Shown piece by piece: positions 18,179-26,776 of a stretch of 64,000 nt of DNA. Location of the stretch: NCBI RefSeq assembly GCF_001553785.1, contig NZ_LOJP01000001.1, positions 4,062,356-4,126,355 of the forward strand, written 5' to 3'. Each line of letters starts with the position of its first letter. Position 1 is the stretch's first letter. The notes under the pieces were generated by a model. It ran no database searches. It was not told where the DNA came from and saw only the letters and a list, made by a program, of their open reading frames with translations. Origin of the DNA: Actinoplanes sp. TFC3. GTDB taxonomy: Bacteria; Actinomycetota; Actinomycetes; Mycobacteriales; Micromonosporaceae. Position numbers and translations under genes: made by a program.

Positions 18179-18625
18179 CTAGATCATACGGCTTCGAACC
18201 CGCCACACCACCACACCGATCAGCACCGCGGCGGTGGTCAAGAACAGGGCCGCCTCGATGAGCTGGAACGTCCAGAACCGATCGGCTGGGTGGTAGACCG
18301 TGAACTGCTGGATGCCTCGTGCGTGCAGGAACTGGTTGAGGTTGGTGCCGGCCTCGTTTGCGGCATCCTCCAGCTCGTAATAGTCGGTTGCGCTCAGCCT
18401 GCGCCCGGTGACGTCCGCATAGCCGTGTTCGATCATCCAGTCAGCGAGGGTGGGCGCGGCTTGGTGCCCTGCCTGGCCATTCGAGCCGTCGACGGGGATG
18501 GGCGCCATGGTGGTGAGCGGGGTGGCGTACACGGGACGGGCCAGCAACGCCACCGGCATCCGGGCGGCGAGGAACGCCCCGAACGCGACACCGAGCGCGG
18601 GCAGGCTGCGCCGCAGAACTGCTGC
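18179..18625 (-). pseudogene. ABC transporter permease, C-terminal remnant
   Basis: The frame reads VLRRSLPALGVAFGAFLAAR, an extracytoplasmic stretch, then FWTFQLIEAALFLTTAAVLIGVVVWRVRSR at the end, the usual last helix of actinobacterial permeases paired with a YtrA-type regulator. All upstream helices are missing. It begins, in another frame, immediately after the truncated ATPase. A deletion has therefore removed the second half of the ATPase and the first half of the permease. No start codon with a ribosome site is present before 18559. Confidence 0.7.
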
Positions 18626-19034
18626 ACGCCGGAGAGCGTACCGGTCCTGCGGTCGAGCGGGATGCCCAGCTTCGCCAGCCGGCGCTCGGCGAGCTTCTGA
18701 TCGAACCGCCGGTTGCAGGCCCGGCCGAAGTGGAGCATCTCGGCCACGGTGAAACGCTTGTACAGAGGGTGGTCCTGGGCCAGGAACCCGACCCGGGACA
18801 GAGTCTGCGGGGTGCTGGCGGTGACATCGTGGCCGAGGACCTCCACCGTGCCGGTGCTGGGCGCCAGCAACCCGACGACCAGGCGCAGCACGTGGTCTTA
18901 CCCGCGCCGTTCGGCCCGACCAGAGCAGTCACGCCGCCTGCCGGCAGGGCCAAAGTGCAGTCTTGCAGCGCCCAGCCCTTGCGGTACCGCTTGCCCAACC
19001 CGTCAGTGCGCAGCGCGAACTCGGCCGCTGTCAC
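18626..19034 (-). pseudogene. ABC transporter ATPase, frameshifted and truncated
   Basis: The start overlaps the GntR stop by ATGA and reads a normal ABC N-terminus to Walker A (GPNGAGKTT). There one base is missing, and the rest of the homology continues in another frame. That continuation includes LRLVVGLLAPSTGTVEVLG, the Q-loop region VGFLAQDHPLYKRFTV and LSGVQQ (a signature with Val for Gly). Homology stops there, before Walker B. The frameshift at about nt 18898 could be a sequencing error. The loss of everything after the signature motif, and the join to mid-permease sequence, could not. Confidence 0.75.
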
Positions 19035-19489
19035 GCCACTTCCTCGTTCCTTGTCTGCTGGTGAACGGAGGTGAAGAGCGCGTTGACCGCCTGCTCGTCG
19101 AGGCCGGCCGCGTAGGCGCGGCGCAGCCAGGTGGTCAGGCCGCGGCGCAGCGACGTGTACGTCGAGGCCGGCATCACAGCTGACTGCTGTTCGTTGACGA
19201 AGGTGCCCTGGCCGGGTCTGCCGGTGGCCAGGTTTTCCTGCTCCATCTGCCGGTACGCCTTGGCGACAGTGTTCGGATTGATCGCCAAGTCCTCGACCAC
19301 CTCGCGGATGAGCGGGAGGCGGTCACCGGGTCGAAGAAACCCCAGCAGCACCGCCTGGCGCACTTGCTGGACGAGTTGCAGGGGGCCTGCCATGGCGAAG
19401 TTCGTGACGATCGGGTACGGCGACCAGGCGGCCACGACCGCACGCCCTGCGCCATCGCGCATGGCGTAGTCGAGCTGTGGCCCCTGCAC
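19031..19489 (-). CDS. GntR-family (YtrA-like) transcriptional regulator
   Basis: 152 residues. A GntR winged helix lies at about 33-105 (LQLVQQVRQAVLLGFLRPGD, LINPNTVAKAYRQME-type recognition helix, GRPGQGTFV), with a short helical tail as in YtrA proteins. The N-terminal 30 residues (to AWSPYPIVTNFA) differ from the usual short family start, so translation may begin at the ATG at 19393. It is the first gene of a decayed ABC transporter operon and probably repressed it. With its transporter broken, the regulator may be orphaned. Confidence 0.8.
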   Translation of the reverse strand: MQGPQLDYAMRDGAGRAVVAAWSPYPIVTNFAMAGPLQLVQQVRQAVLLGFLRPGDRLPLIREVVEDLAINPNTVAKAYRQMEQENLATGRPGQGTFVNEQQSAVMPASTYTSLRRGLTTWLRRAYAAGLDEQAVNALFTSVHQQTRNEEVA

Positions 19490-19620
19490 GAGTCACCGTG
19501 AGCGCCGACCACAACCATGAACTCATCGGCGCAGTCCCACGAGCGCGCTCGGCGGAAGATCCGTGCGCGTGACCTCATTGGTTGGGTCTGGTGGTGCCAG
19601 CCCGTGGCGGCCCGTGGCCG

Positions 19621-20016
19621 TTACTGTGCGACGCCGGCGAGCAGCCAGCGCGCGACGGGAATCTCCAGCAGCACCCGCGGGCCCTCGTGTTCGATCGGAA
19701 CAGTGATGTCCCAGTCGTACTTGGTCTTGAATCGTCCGATGACGTCCGGCGAGAAATCGTACGGGCGAAGCGTCACCCGGCCTTCCGCCACAATGGGCGC
19801 GCCTCCGCCCTCCAGCGCTACGGATACCCGCGGGTCAGACAGCACGTTGCGTATTTTCCGGTTCTTCTCTGCGCTGCATATCCACAAGGTCGAATCGTGG
19901 AACACGAACCACACCGGGGTTTGGTGAGGGCTTCCGTCCTGCCTCAGCGTGCACAACCATGCAAGCGGTTCCCGGTCAAGTCGGTCGAGAACACTCTGAT
20001 CAAGTCGGCTGGACAT
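19621..20016 (-). CDS. PPOX/FDOR-class (pyridoxamine oxidase-fold) protein
   Basis: About 131 residues. Start ATG 20016 gives MSSRLDQSVLDRL; another ATG lies at 20025. The split-barrel flavin/F420-binding fold is shown by LAWLCTLRQDGSPHQTPVWF, LWICSAEKNRKIRNVLSDPRVSVA and a closing strand RVLLEIPVARWL. Actinobacterial members often use F420 rather than FMN. The substrate is unknown. It is a single gene on the minus strand with no operon partner. Confidence 0.82.
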   Translation of the reverse strand: MSSRLDQSVLDRLDREPLAWLCTLRQDGSPHQTPVWFVFHDSTLWICSAEKNRKIRNVLSDPRVSVALEGGGAPIVAEGRVTLRPYDFSPDVIGRFKTKYDWDITVPIEHEGPRVLLEIPVARWLLAGVAQ

Positions 20017-20223
20017 GGTGTGCATCCTCTCACCGACGTCCTGAGCAGCGGGTCAACCATGATGGGCCGACACCACTGCTGAACTCTGAAGAGAGCTACC
20101 GGAACCTGCCGGGAGATCGGCTATCCGCTCAGCAGCATCATCGACCCGAACGGTGGGCACATGAGCCGCCGACAGAAGCGGGGGTTACGGTGAATCATGA
20201 GCAATCCGAGGATGAGGCTGTAA

Positions 20224-20583
20224 ATGATCAATGTTCAGGAGTTCGCGCGGCGGCTGAGCACTTTCACAGCTGAGGCGATCACCAGCGACGACGTCGTTGA
20301 CCTAGCCACCGCCGCTGATGTGCGCATCAGCGCTGACCTCGACATCGATGCCGCCCTGGCGCAGCGCTTGCTCGACCAGATCTCGCCTGCGCTGCCGGTC
20401 ACCGGAACGCAGATCGCGGCGTCGCAATGGCCGCCACCCATGCCGTCCCGGCCGGCGGCGCCTCCGGTGTCGTTCTCCAGCCCCGGTGCCGTCAACGGCC
20501 CGGCTGATCAGCGGTTGCGACCCCGCCGCTCTGGGCCCGCGGGTAGCGGTCGGCGACCTGGCTCTCGACGAACCGACAGATAG
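20224..20583 (+). CDS. Hypothetical protein
   Basis: 119 residues. GAGG lies six bases before the ATG. The first 65 residues look like a folded helical domain (EFARRLSTFTAEAITSDDVV, ISADLDIDAALAQRLLDQI). The remainder is Pro/Arg/Ser-rich and may be non-native read-through after truncation. I recognise no family. It may be a gene whose 3' part has been replaced. Confidence 0.4.
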   Translation: MINVQEFARRLSTFTAEAITSDDVVDLATAADVRISADLDIDAALAQRLLDQISPALPVTGTQIAASQWPPPMPSRPAAPPVSFSSPGAVNGPADQRLRPRRSGPAGSGRRPGSRRTDR

Positions 20584-20802
20584 AACCTCTGACCCATTCC
20601 AGAGTTCCACCGCTGGGATGTCCGCATAGGCGGCCGCCACTTCCCGAACCCGCCGACAACAAGCTTAGAACTTCGATGCAGACCGCGTCTTGATGACACA
20701 GAGAGGGGCCATGTCCGTGGTCAGCCGCTGGCCTCGGCGTGACCCTGCGTAGGGCGCGGATCGCGGCAAAAGAGGATGCCGGTTGCGATGATGAATCGAC
20801 GG

Positions 20803-21165
20803 TCACGCGTCGCTGAGGGAACTGAACTGGATTCCAGCCAGCCGCCAGCCTTCCGACAATTCGACCCAGGTCTGACTGACGCGAACGGTCAACGTCATCT
20901 CCTGCCCGCGCCAGGTCGAGTAACTACGCTGAACGCACCGTATGATCGCCGCGTGACCGTAGAAGCACACCTCTACGTTGCTGCTCTCCAGACTCGTGTA
21001 GGCGAATTCAGTAAACTTGCCGAGCCATTGAGCCTTGTCGAGTACAAAGCCCTGTTCTCCGATCGACCGGAAGTCATCAGTCAACAACCCGTCCAGCGAC
21101 TCGGTGTCGCCTTGCGACTCGGCCTTATCGAAAGCGCGCTGTAGGTGGAGCATGTCGACGGTCAT
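20803..21165 (-). CDS. NTF2-like (DUF4440/SnoaL-type) protein
   Basis: 120 residues covering a single cone-shaped NTF2-like fold. It has the N-terminal helix (LHLQRAFDKAESQGD), LDGLLTDDFRSIGEQGFVLD, WLGKFTEF, then strands ending in QTWVELSEGWRLAGIQFS, the DUF4440 closing signature. Members range from ketosteroid isomerase-like enzymes to pocket proteins without known catalysis. No catalytic assignment is possible. It is monocistronic. Confidence 0.8.
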   Translation of the reverse strand: MTVDMLHLQRAFDKAESQGDTESLDGLLTDDFRSIGEQGFVLDKAQWLGKFTEFAYTSLESSNVEVCFYGHAAIIRCVQRSYSTWRGQEMTLTVRVSQTWVELSEGWRLAGIQFSSLSDA

Positions 21166-21349
21166 GACCGGATCTTGCCCGACCAGGAGGCCGTGCGAAA
21201 GCCTGATCCTGCGAACCGCTCGGCGCGCTCATGCCGATGACGACACGTCCGCTCATCGGCACGAGCGTGTGCCGGGCTGGCCTCCGGACGTGTGTCACAC
21301 CGCGTCACGGCTCGCTGCCGGCCACCGCGCGCGGTCGGCGCCATGAGAG

Positions 21350-21874
21350 TTAACTCGTGAACCCCTGCTGTTGAACTGTGAGCCACCGGTGGATCGCGGC
21401 GAAATCGCCGTCGGTGAGACCGACGAGTGGGTCGACGCGATGCAGTAAAGCCGGCCCCTGGTGATGGGTCCGGACCCATCGCCGGTCGGTGTCGGTGATC
21501 TCGTCGTCGAGCCAAATGAACGGGCGGTCCCCGGCTTGCTGCGCGAGGGGCTTCGTCTTCCAATGCAGGCCGCCCTCGAAGCTTTCGTCCTCTGGGAAGT
21601 CGACGACAGGAAGCTCCGGCAGTCCGAGTCGAGGCGCGACGACTTCGTTCGCGTCGGCCATCCAGGTCGTGGCCCATACCAACTGGCATCCCAACGCCAG
21701 CAATCTGCGTCCATCCGCTGGATCGAGGCGCTCTACCAGAGGGTTACCCGAAGCCTTCGCAGCCACCGTGGCGGTCCCCACGATGGGCCCATGCCCAGGG
21801 AACCGCGCACGGAAGGGGATCAACGGGCCATCGACGTCCAGGTAGAGCAGCGGGCGGTCGTCACGGATGGTCAT
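21350..21874 (-). CDS. HAD-like domain protein
   Basis: About 174 residues from ATG 21874 (the in-frame ATG at 21886 is less likely). Motif I is LLYLDVDGPLIPF with the two Asp residues of a phosphohydrolase. WATTWMADANEVV resembles the motif II region, and FIWLDDEITDTDRRW carries the acidic motif IV. It is close to the family of HAD proteins annotated only as secondary or hypothetical hydrolases in Streptomyces. The substrate is unknown. Confidence 0.8.
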   Translation of the reverse strand: MTIRDDRPLLYLDVDGPLIPFRARFPGHGPIVGTATVAAKASGNPLVERLDPADGRRLLALGCQLVWATTWMADANEVVAPRLGLPELPVVDFPEDESFEGGLHWKTKPLAQQAGDRPFIWLDDEITDTDRRWVRTHHQGPALLHRVDPLVGLTDGDFAAIHRWLTVQQQGFTS

Positions 21875-22258
21875 CCACGGGAACATAGCCCGTCAGACTG
21901 CAACGCTATCGAGTGCCCGGACGGCGGCAGATCCGCGCACGTGACCATGCCTGGAATTTAGGCAGACAGCACGCTGTGTGCGGTCCTACCCGTCCGTGGG
22001 TCGGCCTAGAGAAATTCGCTCGTCATCCTCAGCGACAAGCTCCGGGCTAGACAGCTCGCTGCGGCTCGACTTCGGGCGGCCTTGCCCACTCGCTCAATCG
22101 CTTTTCGACGAATCTACAGTTACGTGTCGACGAAATCGGAGGTAGACCTCACGGTAGGCGTTACGAATCTGAACGGTGTTGATCTCTTCACGTTCTCGCC
22201 TTCCGCTGGTAACCCCCCTTAAGTCGAGGTGGACGGCGCCGGCTATGTCCTGCCGCGG
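21875..22258. other. 384-base intergenic region with a short direct repeat
   Basis: No gene is seen. TCGACGAA occurs at 22105-22112 and again at 22127-22134, a 22-base period or two helical turns, which could be an operator. A minus-strand frame around 22130-22200 reads INTVQIRNAYREVYLRFRR and may be an old coding scrap. Confidence 0.3.
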
Positions 22259-22831
22259 TCACACCGGCAAGTACAGAGCGGTGAGCCGGGGCAGGCGGCG
22301 GCGCATCTCGGCGTCGTCGTCGAAGTCGAATTCCTCGCCGGCTGGGTCGGCGAATGCTTCCTGATCGGGGTCCTCGCCGGCCTCGTCGAAGATGTTGTCG
22401 TAGGCGTGCTCGTCGCCAGTGAGTTGCTCCATGGCCTCGCCTGCCACGGACAGTATCGGCTCGGCGAACACCGCCTCGTCATCGTCTTCGGCGGCAGCCC
22501 GGCGGATCACCGGGTGGTCGGCGAGCGCGTCCGGCGAGGCGAGCACGCGCCGGTACCATGCCGGGCCCAGCGCTATGACGCCGGCCCGAAAGTCCATGAA
22601 ACTGTCGTCGGAGCAGCCGTCCCCGATGAGGTATGCCGCGGCCCAGACATCCCACCGATACAAGGCGTCGTGCAGTCGATTTAGTCGACGGCCGAAACCC
22701 ATGACCAGGTCCGCCGGTCCGGCTGCCAGACGGTGGACCAATGCCCCGGCGAGCGCTTCGCCGTTGTCGCGGTTGTCGCCGAGCCCTGCGCGTGTTTCCT
22801 CGACGATGGTCCAGAACTCATTCTCGTCCAC
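22259..22831 (-). CDS. DUF4240 domain protein
   Basis: About 190 residues if the GTG at 22831 (VDENEFWTIVEETRAG) is used. GTG 22852 is also possible, while the open frame up to 23158 is random in composition and overlaps the NIPSNAP gene. The DUF4240 core includes FWTIVEETRAG, FGRRLNRLHDALYRWDVWAA, DDSFMDFRAGVIALG and YRRVLASPDALADHP. The C-terminus is very acidic (EEFDFDDDAE). The function of this family is unknown. Confidence 0.82.
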   Translation of the reverse strand: MDENEFWTIVEETRAGLGDNRDNGEALAGALVHRLAAGPADLVMGFGRRLNRLHDALYRWDVWAAAYLIGDGCSDDSFMDFRAGVIALGPAWYRRVLASPDALADHPVIRRAAAEDDDEAVFAEPILSVAGEAMEQLTGDEHAYDNIFDEAGEDPDQEAFADPAGEEFDFDDDAEMRRRLPRLTALYLPV

Positions 22832-22934
22832 GACGGCATTGTGCACGATCACGAGCAGCCGGACGCCACGACTACGGTGAACCTGAACCGCTCCGCAGGA
22901 CGGTGACAGTAAGTGGCGAGCGGATCGCGGCAGG

Positions 22935-23255
22935 TCAGTATGTCGTTCGGTCAGGGAGCAGCGGTCGCATGAACGTCCGTTCGTAGCGAAGAACGCAACC
23001 CGACTCGTCCCGGATGCGGTCTGCGGCGATGAACTCCGGGTCGTCGCCGAACCGGGAACGTTAGCGTTCGTACGCTGCCAAGCTTTCGAAGCTGAAAAGC
23101 GCCTCAGCTCGATCGCTCGCCCCTTCGGCTGGCAAAAAATAACCATGATGTATCCCACCGTGCTCGGTCACCAGCCGCATCCACTCGCGAGCGAACCGCT
23201 CGAACGCCTCGATCTGAGCCGGGTCGATGGTGTAGTGCACGACGCAGGTGATCAC
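22935..23255 (-). pseudogene. NIPSNAP-family gene interrupted by one in-frame TAA
   Basis: The frame starts MITCVVHYTIDPAQIEAFE and runs through HHGYFLPAEGASDRAEALFSF to LAAYER, then meets TAA at 23061-23063. In the same frame, without any shift, it continues RSRFGDDPEFIAADRIRDE, CVLRYERTFMRPLLPD and ends at TGA 22935-22937. The total of 106 residues matches the usual family length (about 104). Family members have Tyr or a similar residue after the YE pair, so TAC to TAA is the likely change. The rest is well conserved, which suggests a very recent loss or a sequencing error. Confidence 0.85.
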
Positions 23256-23351
23256 GCGTCGATCCTATGGGTCGCCAGCCGCAGTAGCACGCTCGCTCGG
23301 CGGCAGATCAGGGCGCAGGACGTCGTATCTGAACCAGGGCCGGCACCGCCT

Positions 23352-23798
23352 TCAGCGGTGGCTTTCCTGCGGACGGAGTGCGGCCAGCAGGCTGTCGAGT
23401 TGGCCCCACGCCCGCGCGCTGGCGAGGTGGTCGATGTAGTCTCGCGATTCGATGATCAGCCCATCACGGATGCGCATCACGAAGACGCATGGAACGCTAA
23501 ACGCCTCGCCTGTCTCGTTGACCCGCCCTTGGTAGGCGAACTCGGCGACGATCACTTCCGGATCGGCCGTTTCATGGATGGTGATGTCTACCGGCTTACG
23601 GTTCAGCGTCCGGGCGACCGGAGGTGGCGCGGTGAAGTGCTCGTGCAATTCATCGCGGCTGCGTAGCGGCGGTGGGTCGAGTGGGTGAAATGGATGCGTC
23701 ACGTACGTTTGTTCGGCATACAAGTCGGCCAAGTCCTCGTACGGACCGTCGCAGACGCCGTTCACCAGTCGAAGGAAAACTTCGCGTGGGCTGCTCAT
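23352..23798 (-). CDS. NTF2/SnoaL-like protein
   Basis: 148 residues from ATG 23798, with AAAGGA eight bases upstream. The fold is shown by PREVFLRLVNGVCDGPYEDLA, a long loop rich in His/Pro (THPFHPLDPPPLRSRDELHEHF), VDITIHETADPEVIVAEFAY and CVFVMRIRDGLIIESRDYID. This resembles SnoaL polyketide-cyclase-type or limonene-epoxide-hydrolase-like proteins. No catalytic set can be confirmed. Confidence 0.82.
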   Translation of the reverse strand: MSSPREVFLRLVNGVCDGPYEDLADLYAEQTYVTHPFHPLDPPPLRSRDELHEHFTAPPPVARTLNRKPVDITIHETADPEVIVAEFAYQGRVNETGEAFSVPCVFVMRIRDGLIIESRDYIDHLASARAWGQLDSLLAALRPQESHR

Positions 23799-24069
23799 GC
23801 CGGGATTCCTTTGGGTTGGTGGTTTCACTCTGGCGCGCCCAGGGCTACATCCAGGGGACGGCTCCCATCGACGGCACCCTACCGGCCTCGGCCTTCATCT
23901 GACTGCCCCAGGCGCTGTCGTGGAGCGGCTCGAGCGCCCTACTTCCGGCATGTCTGCGTACAGCGGATCGTTCCCGGCGATGGAGCAGACGTTGCGGGTA
24001 ATGGGATGGGTCAGTGACCGGGACGAGTCCCGCCGGCCCGGATGATGCTGGGCTGGCGGGGCCTCGGGG

Positions 24070-24814
24070 TCAGGTGCCGGAGGCCATGGAGGCGGCGAGG
24101 ATGTAGTTGGGGTGCCGGTCAAGGTTCTTACGGGCCCGGTCGTAGCGCATCGTGGTCTTCGGGTCGGCGTGCCGGGCGGCGATCTGTACGTCACGGAGGC
24201 TGACACCCGCGTCCAGCATGGTGGTGACGAACGTGTGACGCAGCAGGTGCGGGTGCATTCGGGGCATTCGGATCCCGGCCGTTGCGGACAGCAGCCGGAG
24301 CCGGCGGGCCGCGGCGTGCCGGTCCATCCGCCGACCAAGCGTATTGCGCAAGATCGGTCCGTGCTCGCGGCCTTCAATGGCGTACTCGATCGCACGAGCG
24401 ACCGCGGGAGGCAGCGGAACAAGCACCGTCTTGTCGCCCCTGCCGCGAACCTTCAAGACACGATGACCGTGCTCCTCGCCAAGGTCGACGATGTTCGCAC
24501 CGCAGGCCTCGAAGACCCGCAGCCCAAGCAGGCCGAGCAGCGCGATCAACGCGAAGTCGTTGCGGTTGGCCGACAGCCGTGCGGTAGGAGCGAACTTCCT
24601 GCAACCAGCGCACATACCGTTCGATCCCAGCCCGTCCCAGGCACAGCGGATCAAGATTTTGACCTGAGCACCAGGTCAGGAACACCTTGAGGTCGGAGCC
24701 GGTATGGATACGGGACTCACCGCGGTACCGGCCAAGGTACGCGGCCACCGCCGCACGCAGCATGCGCTCGTCGGCGGCGACCGCAGGACGATCCGGAACA
24801 GAAGAAGTAGTCAT
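24070..24814 (-). pseudogene. Tyrosine recombinase with an internal deletion and frame change
   Basis: The N-terminal part starts at 24814 (MTTSSVPDRPAVAADERML, then YLGRYRGESRIHTGSDLKVF and AGIERYVRWLQEV). It breaks near nt 24600. A second frame then carries the catalytic domain: SANRNDFALIALLGLLGLRVFEACG (first Arg), HPHLLRHTFVTTMLDAGVSL (His-x-x-Arg), IAARHADPKTTMRYDRARK (His and Tyr). About 60 residues of the core-binding domain are missing at the junction. The catalytic residues are intact but the protein is split, so it should be inactive. It marks a former mobile element beside the low-GC regulator. Confidence 0.8.
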
Positions 24815-24957
24815 AACCTACGGTGCGTCACCGTCGGCAAGACCACCAACGCCTTCAACGCGGCAGATGAATGCACGATTAGCTTGATCAAAGCCAATTC
24901 CCAGGACCTTTCTCGGATTTACGGACGTGTCGGGCACTCGAGCTTCACCCAACTCAG

Positions 24958-26226
24958 TCAGGATCGGAAACGGCGGATAATCGCCTGAGCGGTCGGCGAG
25001 CCCGCTGGGAGCACGGCCAGAACCTGCTCTACAAGCTTTGGATCTGCCAGTTCTCTGCAGAGTGACCCGGCATCGTCTGCGCTCATGGCCATTAACACCT
25101 CTATTGCCCTAGTTGGCTTATTCTCCAACATTGCTGCGAACCATCGAGAGCCCGCGTCCGGTACCACGGAAGCAAGTACTCCTGCGCTGACGCTCACTTC
25201 CATTCTCATTAATAAATTTGCTACAAACTGCGACTTCTTCGGAGAAGATGGCAGCAGCTCCAAGATCAGCCCTGGGACAAACGCGCTTAACAGCTCACTT
25301 GCATCCTCCTGTCTCATCTCTGAGAAGATGGCACGAAGTTCAGGAAATTCCATGCGCATGATGCGCACGACGGCGCAGCGGCGATTCATCCTAGACAAAG
25401 CTTCGGCAGCCGCCTCAGGCGCTTGAGCCCTCAACGCATTTATGGTCATCCCGGGCAAGAGTGGTTCTACTCGTTTCAAAAATCCTCTAGGTGTGTTGAT
25501 CAGCAATGGGCTCCAGAGTCCTGCAGGCAACTCCAGGATGCACTGAGCAGCTGCTTCAGATTCAAGTGAACCAACGGCTGAGGCGGCGGTGTTCACCGGC
25601 ATCAGCAAAAGCGCTTCAGCCGCTACCGACGGTTCGGCCATCGAGATGAAGACCGCTGCTATGTCGCGATCGCCAAGTCGCTCCACGGCGAGCCTTCGAT
25701 CCATTAAGGACAACAAGCGTACGGCCGGGATGGGATCCATAGCGACGACGACCGCAGCAGCTCGGAGCGGCTCGATCAGACTGAGGCATTCTGCCGCTAA
25801 GTCCGGTGGAATCAGTTCCAAGGCGTGCGCGGCCGAGGCCGGCTGCTCGCGAGTCAGACGGGCAGCCAACCGTGGTGCGTCCATCTGGGTCAGCCACCGT
25901 GCCTCATTGGCTGACGACTCGGAGTTAGGGCGTCCCCGCTGATACCGCTCTGCACGCTCCCGGGCGCGCGTCCACTCAACCAGTTGTTCTCCAGTCTGAT
26001 GGCACGCCACGGCGATGAGGTGGACGGTCTCACTTCGAGGTATGACACTGCCGCGCTCTGCGTTCCAGACAGTCGTCTTCGGGAGGCCGCACGCCTGGGC
26101 AAAAGCCGAGAGGGAGAGCCGAGGGTGTGCCGAGAGGCGCAGCCCGCGCAGCTGAAGGGCCAGGTCAGCCGCTGTTTTGATCGACTCGGGTCGTGGCGCA
26201 TTGGGAAAACTGCCGTTGCCGCTCAT
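24958..26226 (-). CDS. XRE-type regulator with MgtE-N-like helical repeat domain
   Basis: 422 residues. An XRE helix-turn-helix lies at about 18-80 (LRGLRLSAHPRLSLSAFAQA, GLPKTTVWNAERG). A linker (WTRARERAERYQRGRPNSES) is followed by about 300 residues of short helical repeats. Examples are AVVVAMDPIPAVRLLSLMD, RDIAAVFISMAEPSVAAEAL and FAAMLENKPTRAIEVLMAMS. The pattern of Met-x-x-x-x-Ala-Ala-x-x-Leu-x-x-Met resembles the N-terminal solenoid of MgtE magnesium transporters. Base composition is lower in GC than the flanks, which suggests transfer. It is divergent from a small membrane protein gene. The role is inferred as ligand- or protein-sensing transcription control; I know no described family with this exact layout. 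Confidence 0.75.
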   Translation of the reverse strand: MSGNGSFPNAPRPESIKTAADLALQLRGLRLSAHPRLSLSAFAQACGLPKTTVWNAERGSVIPRSETVHLIAVACHQTGEQLVEWTRARERAERYQRGRPNSESSANEARWLTQMDAPRLAARLTREQPASAAHALELIPPDLAAECLSLIEPLRAAAVVVAMDPIPAVRLLSLMDRRLAVERLGDRDIAAVFISMAEPSVAAEALLLMPVNTAASAVGSLESEAAAQCILELPAGLWSPLLINTPRGFLKRVEPLLPGMTINALRAQAPEAAAEALSRMNRRCAVVRIMRMEFPELRAIFSEMRQEDASELLSAFVPGLILELLPSSPKKSQFVANLLMRMEVSVSAGVLASVVPDAGSRWFAAMLENKPTRAIEVLMAMSADDAGSLCRELADPKLVEQVLAVLPAGSPTAQAIIRRFRS

Positions 26227-26385
26227 GGCTTCGATGATGCGTCTGGCATTCCATAGCGTTCCATCTCAGTCCATGATCTGATAGTAGGTCGCTTTCGCGG
26301 AGGCGTTTGTTCGTCAGTTCCATTTCTACAGCGCGCAGATTCAGTTGTGTGCTCTCATCCCTACAGGACAAACGAGGGAGGGAAA

Positions 26386-26595
26386 ATGCGAGGACTCAGG
26401 AGAATGCGAAAGTTGAAGCTTGCTGTCATTATCCAGAGCGCCTTACTTATCGGATTCGTCGGTGGCGTTATGTCGTGGTCCGCAAATCACACTATGCCAG
26501 ATGCGATGATGACAGGAGCGAGCACATTTGCCGCCGCCGTAGCAATCCTCCTTGCCTTCCACCGATTTCTCGTTGGCGGGCCGGGGAAGGATTAG
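26386..26595 (+). CDS. Small two-helix membrane protein
   Basis: 69 residues from ATG 26386, which follows a strong GAGGGAGG; an upstream GTG at 26347 in frame is less likely. A basic start (RGLRRMRKLK) precedes helix one (LAVIIQSALLIGFVGGVM), a short polar loop (SANHTMPDAMM) and helix two (TFAAAVAILLAFHRFLV). It lies 160 bases from, and divergent to, the XRE-solenoid regulator and shares its lower GC. It could be the regulator's target or a toxin-like or signalling partner. No family was recognised. Confidence 0.6.
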   Translation: MRGLRRMRKLKLAVIIQSALLIGFVGGVMSWSANHTMPDAMMTGASTFAAAVAILLAFHRFLVGGPGKD

Positions 26596-26776
26596 GTCCA
26601 TTGCGACACGATCGCGCGTGTTACGGCGAGTCGGACTGCGACAACGCCACGCATCCGGCCCGTCAAAGGGTTGCGCTCTCATCGGCAGATCCGGACGCTG
26701 ATGAATGGCGGGCACAGTTGAGGCGGGAACTGGCGACTTGGTTGGCCGTGCGCCAATTCCCGAGCAGCCAATCAGT

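Noticed and set aside
22105-22134. TCGACGAA direct repeats as a defined operator
   Set aside because: Only two 8-base copies; too short to claim a binding site, so listed only inside the intergenic entry.
22831-23158. N-terminal extension of the DUF4240 gene
   Set aside because: This part overlaps the NIPSNAP frame and has random composition; the family start is near VDENEFW.
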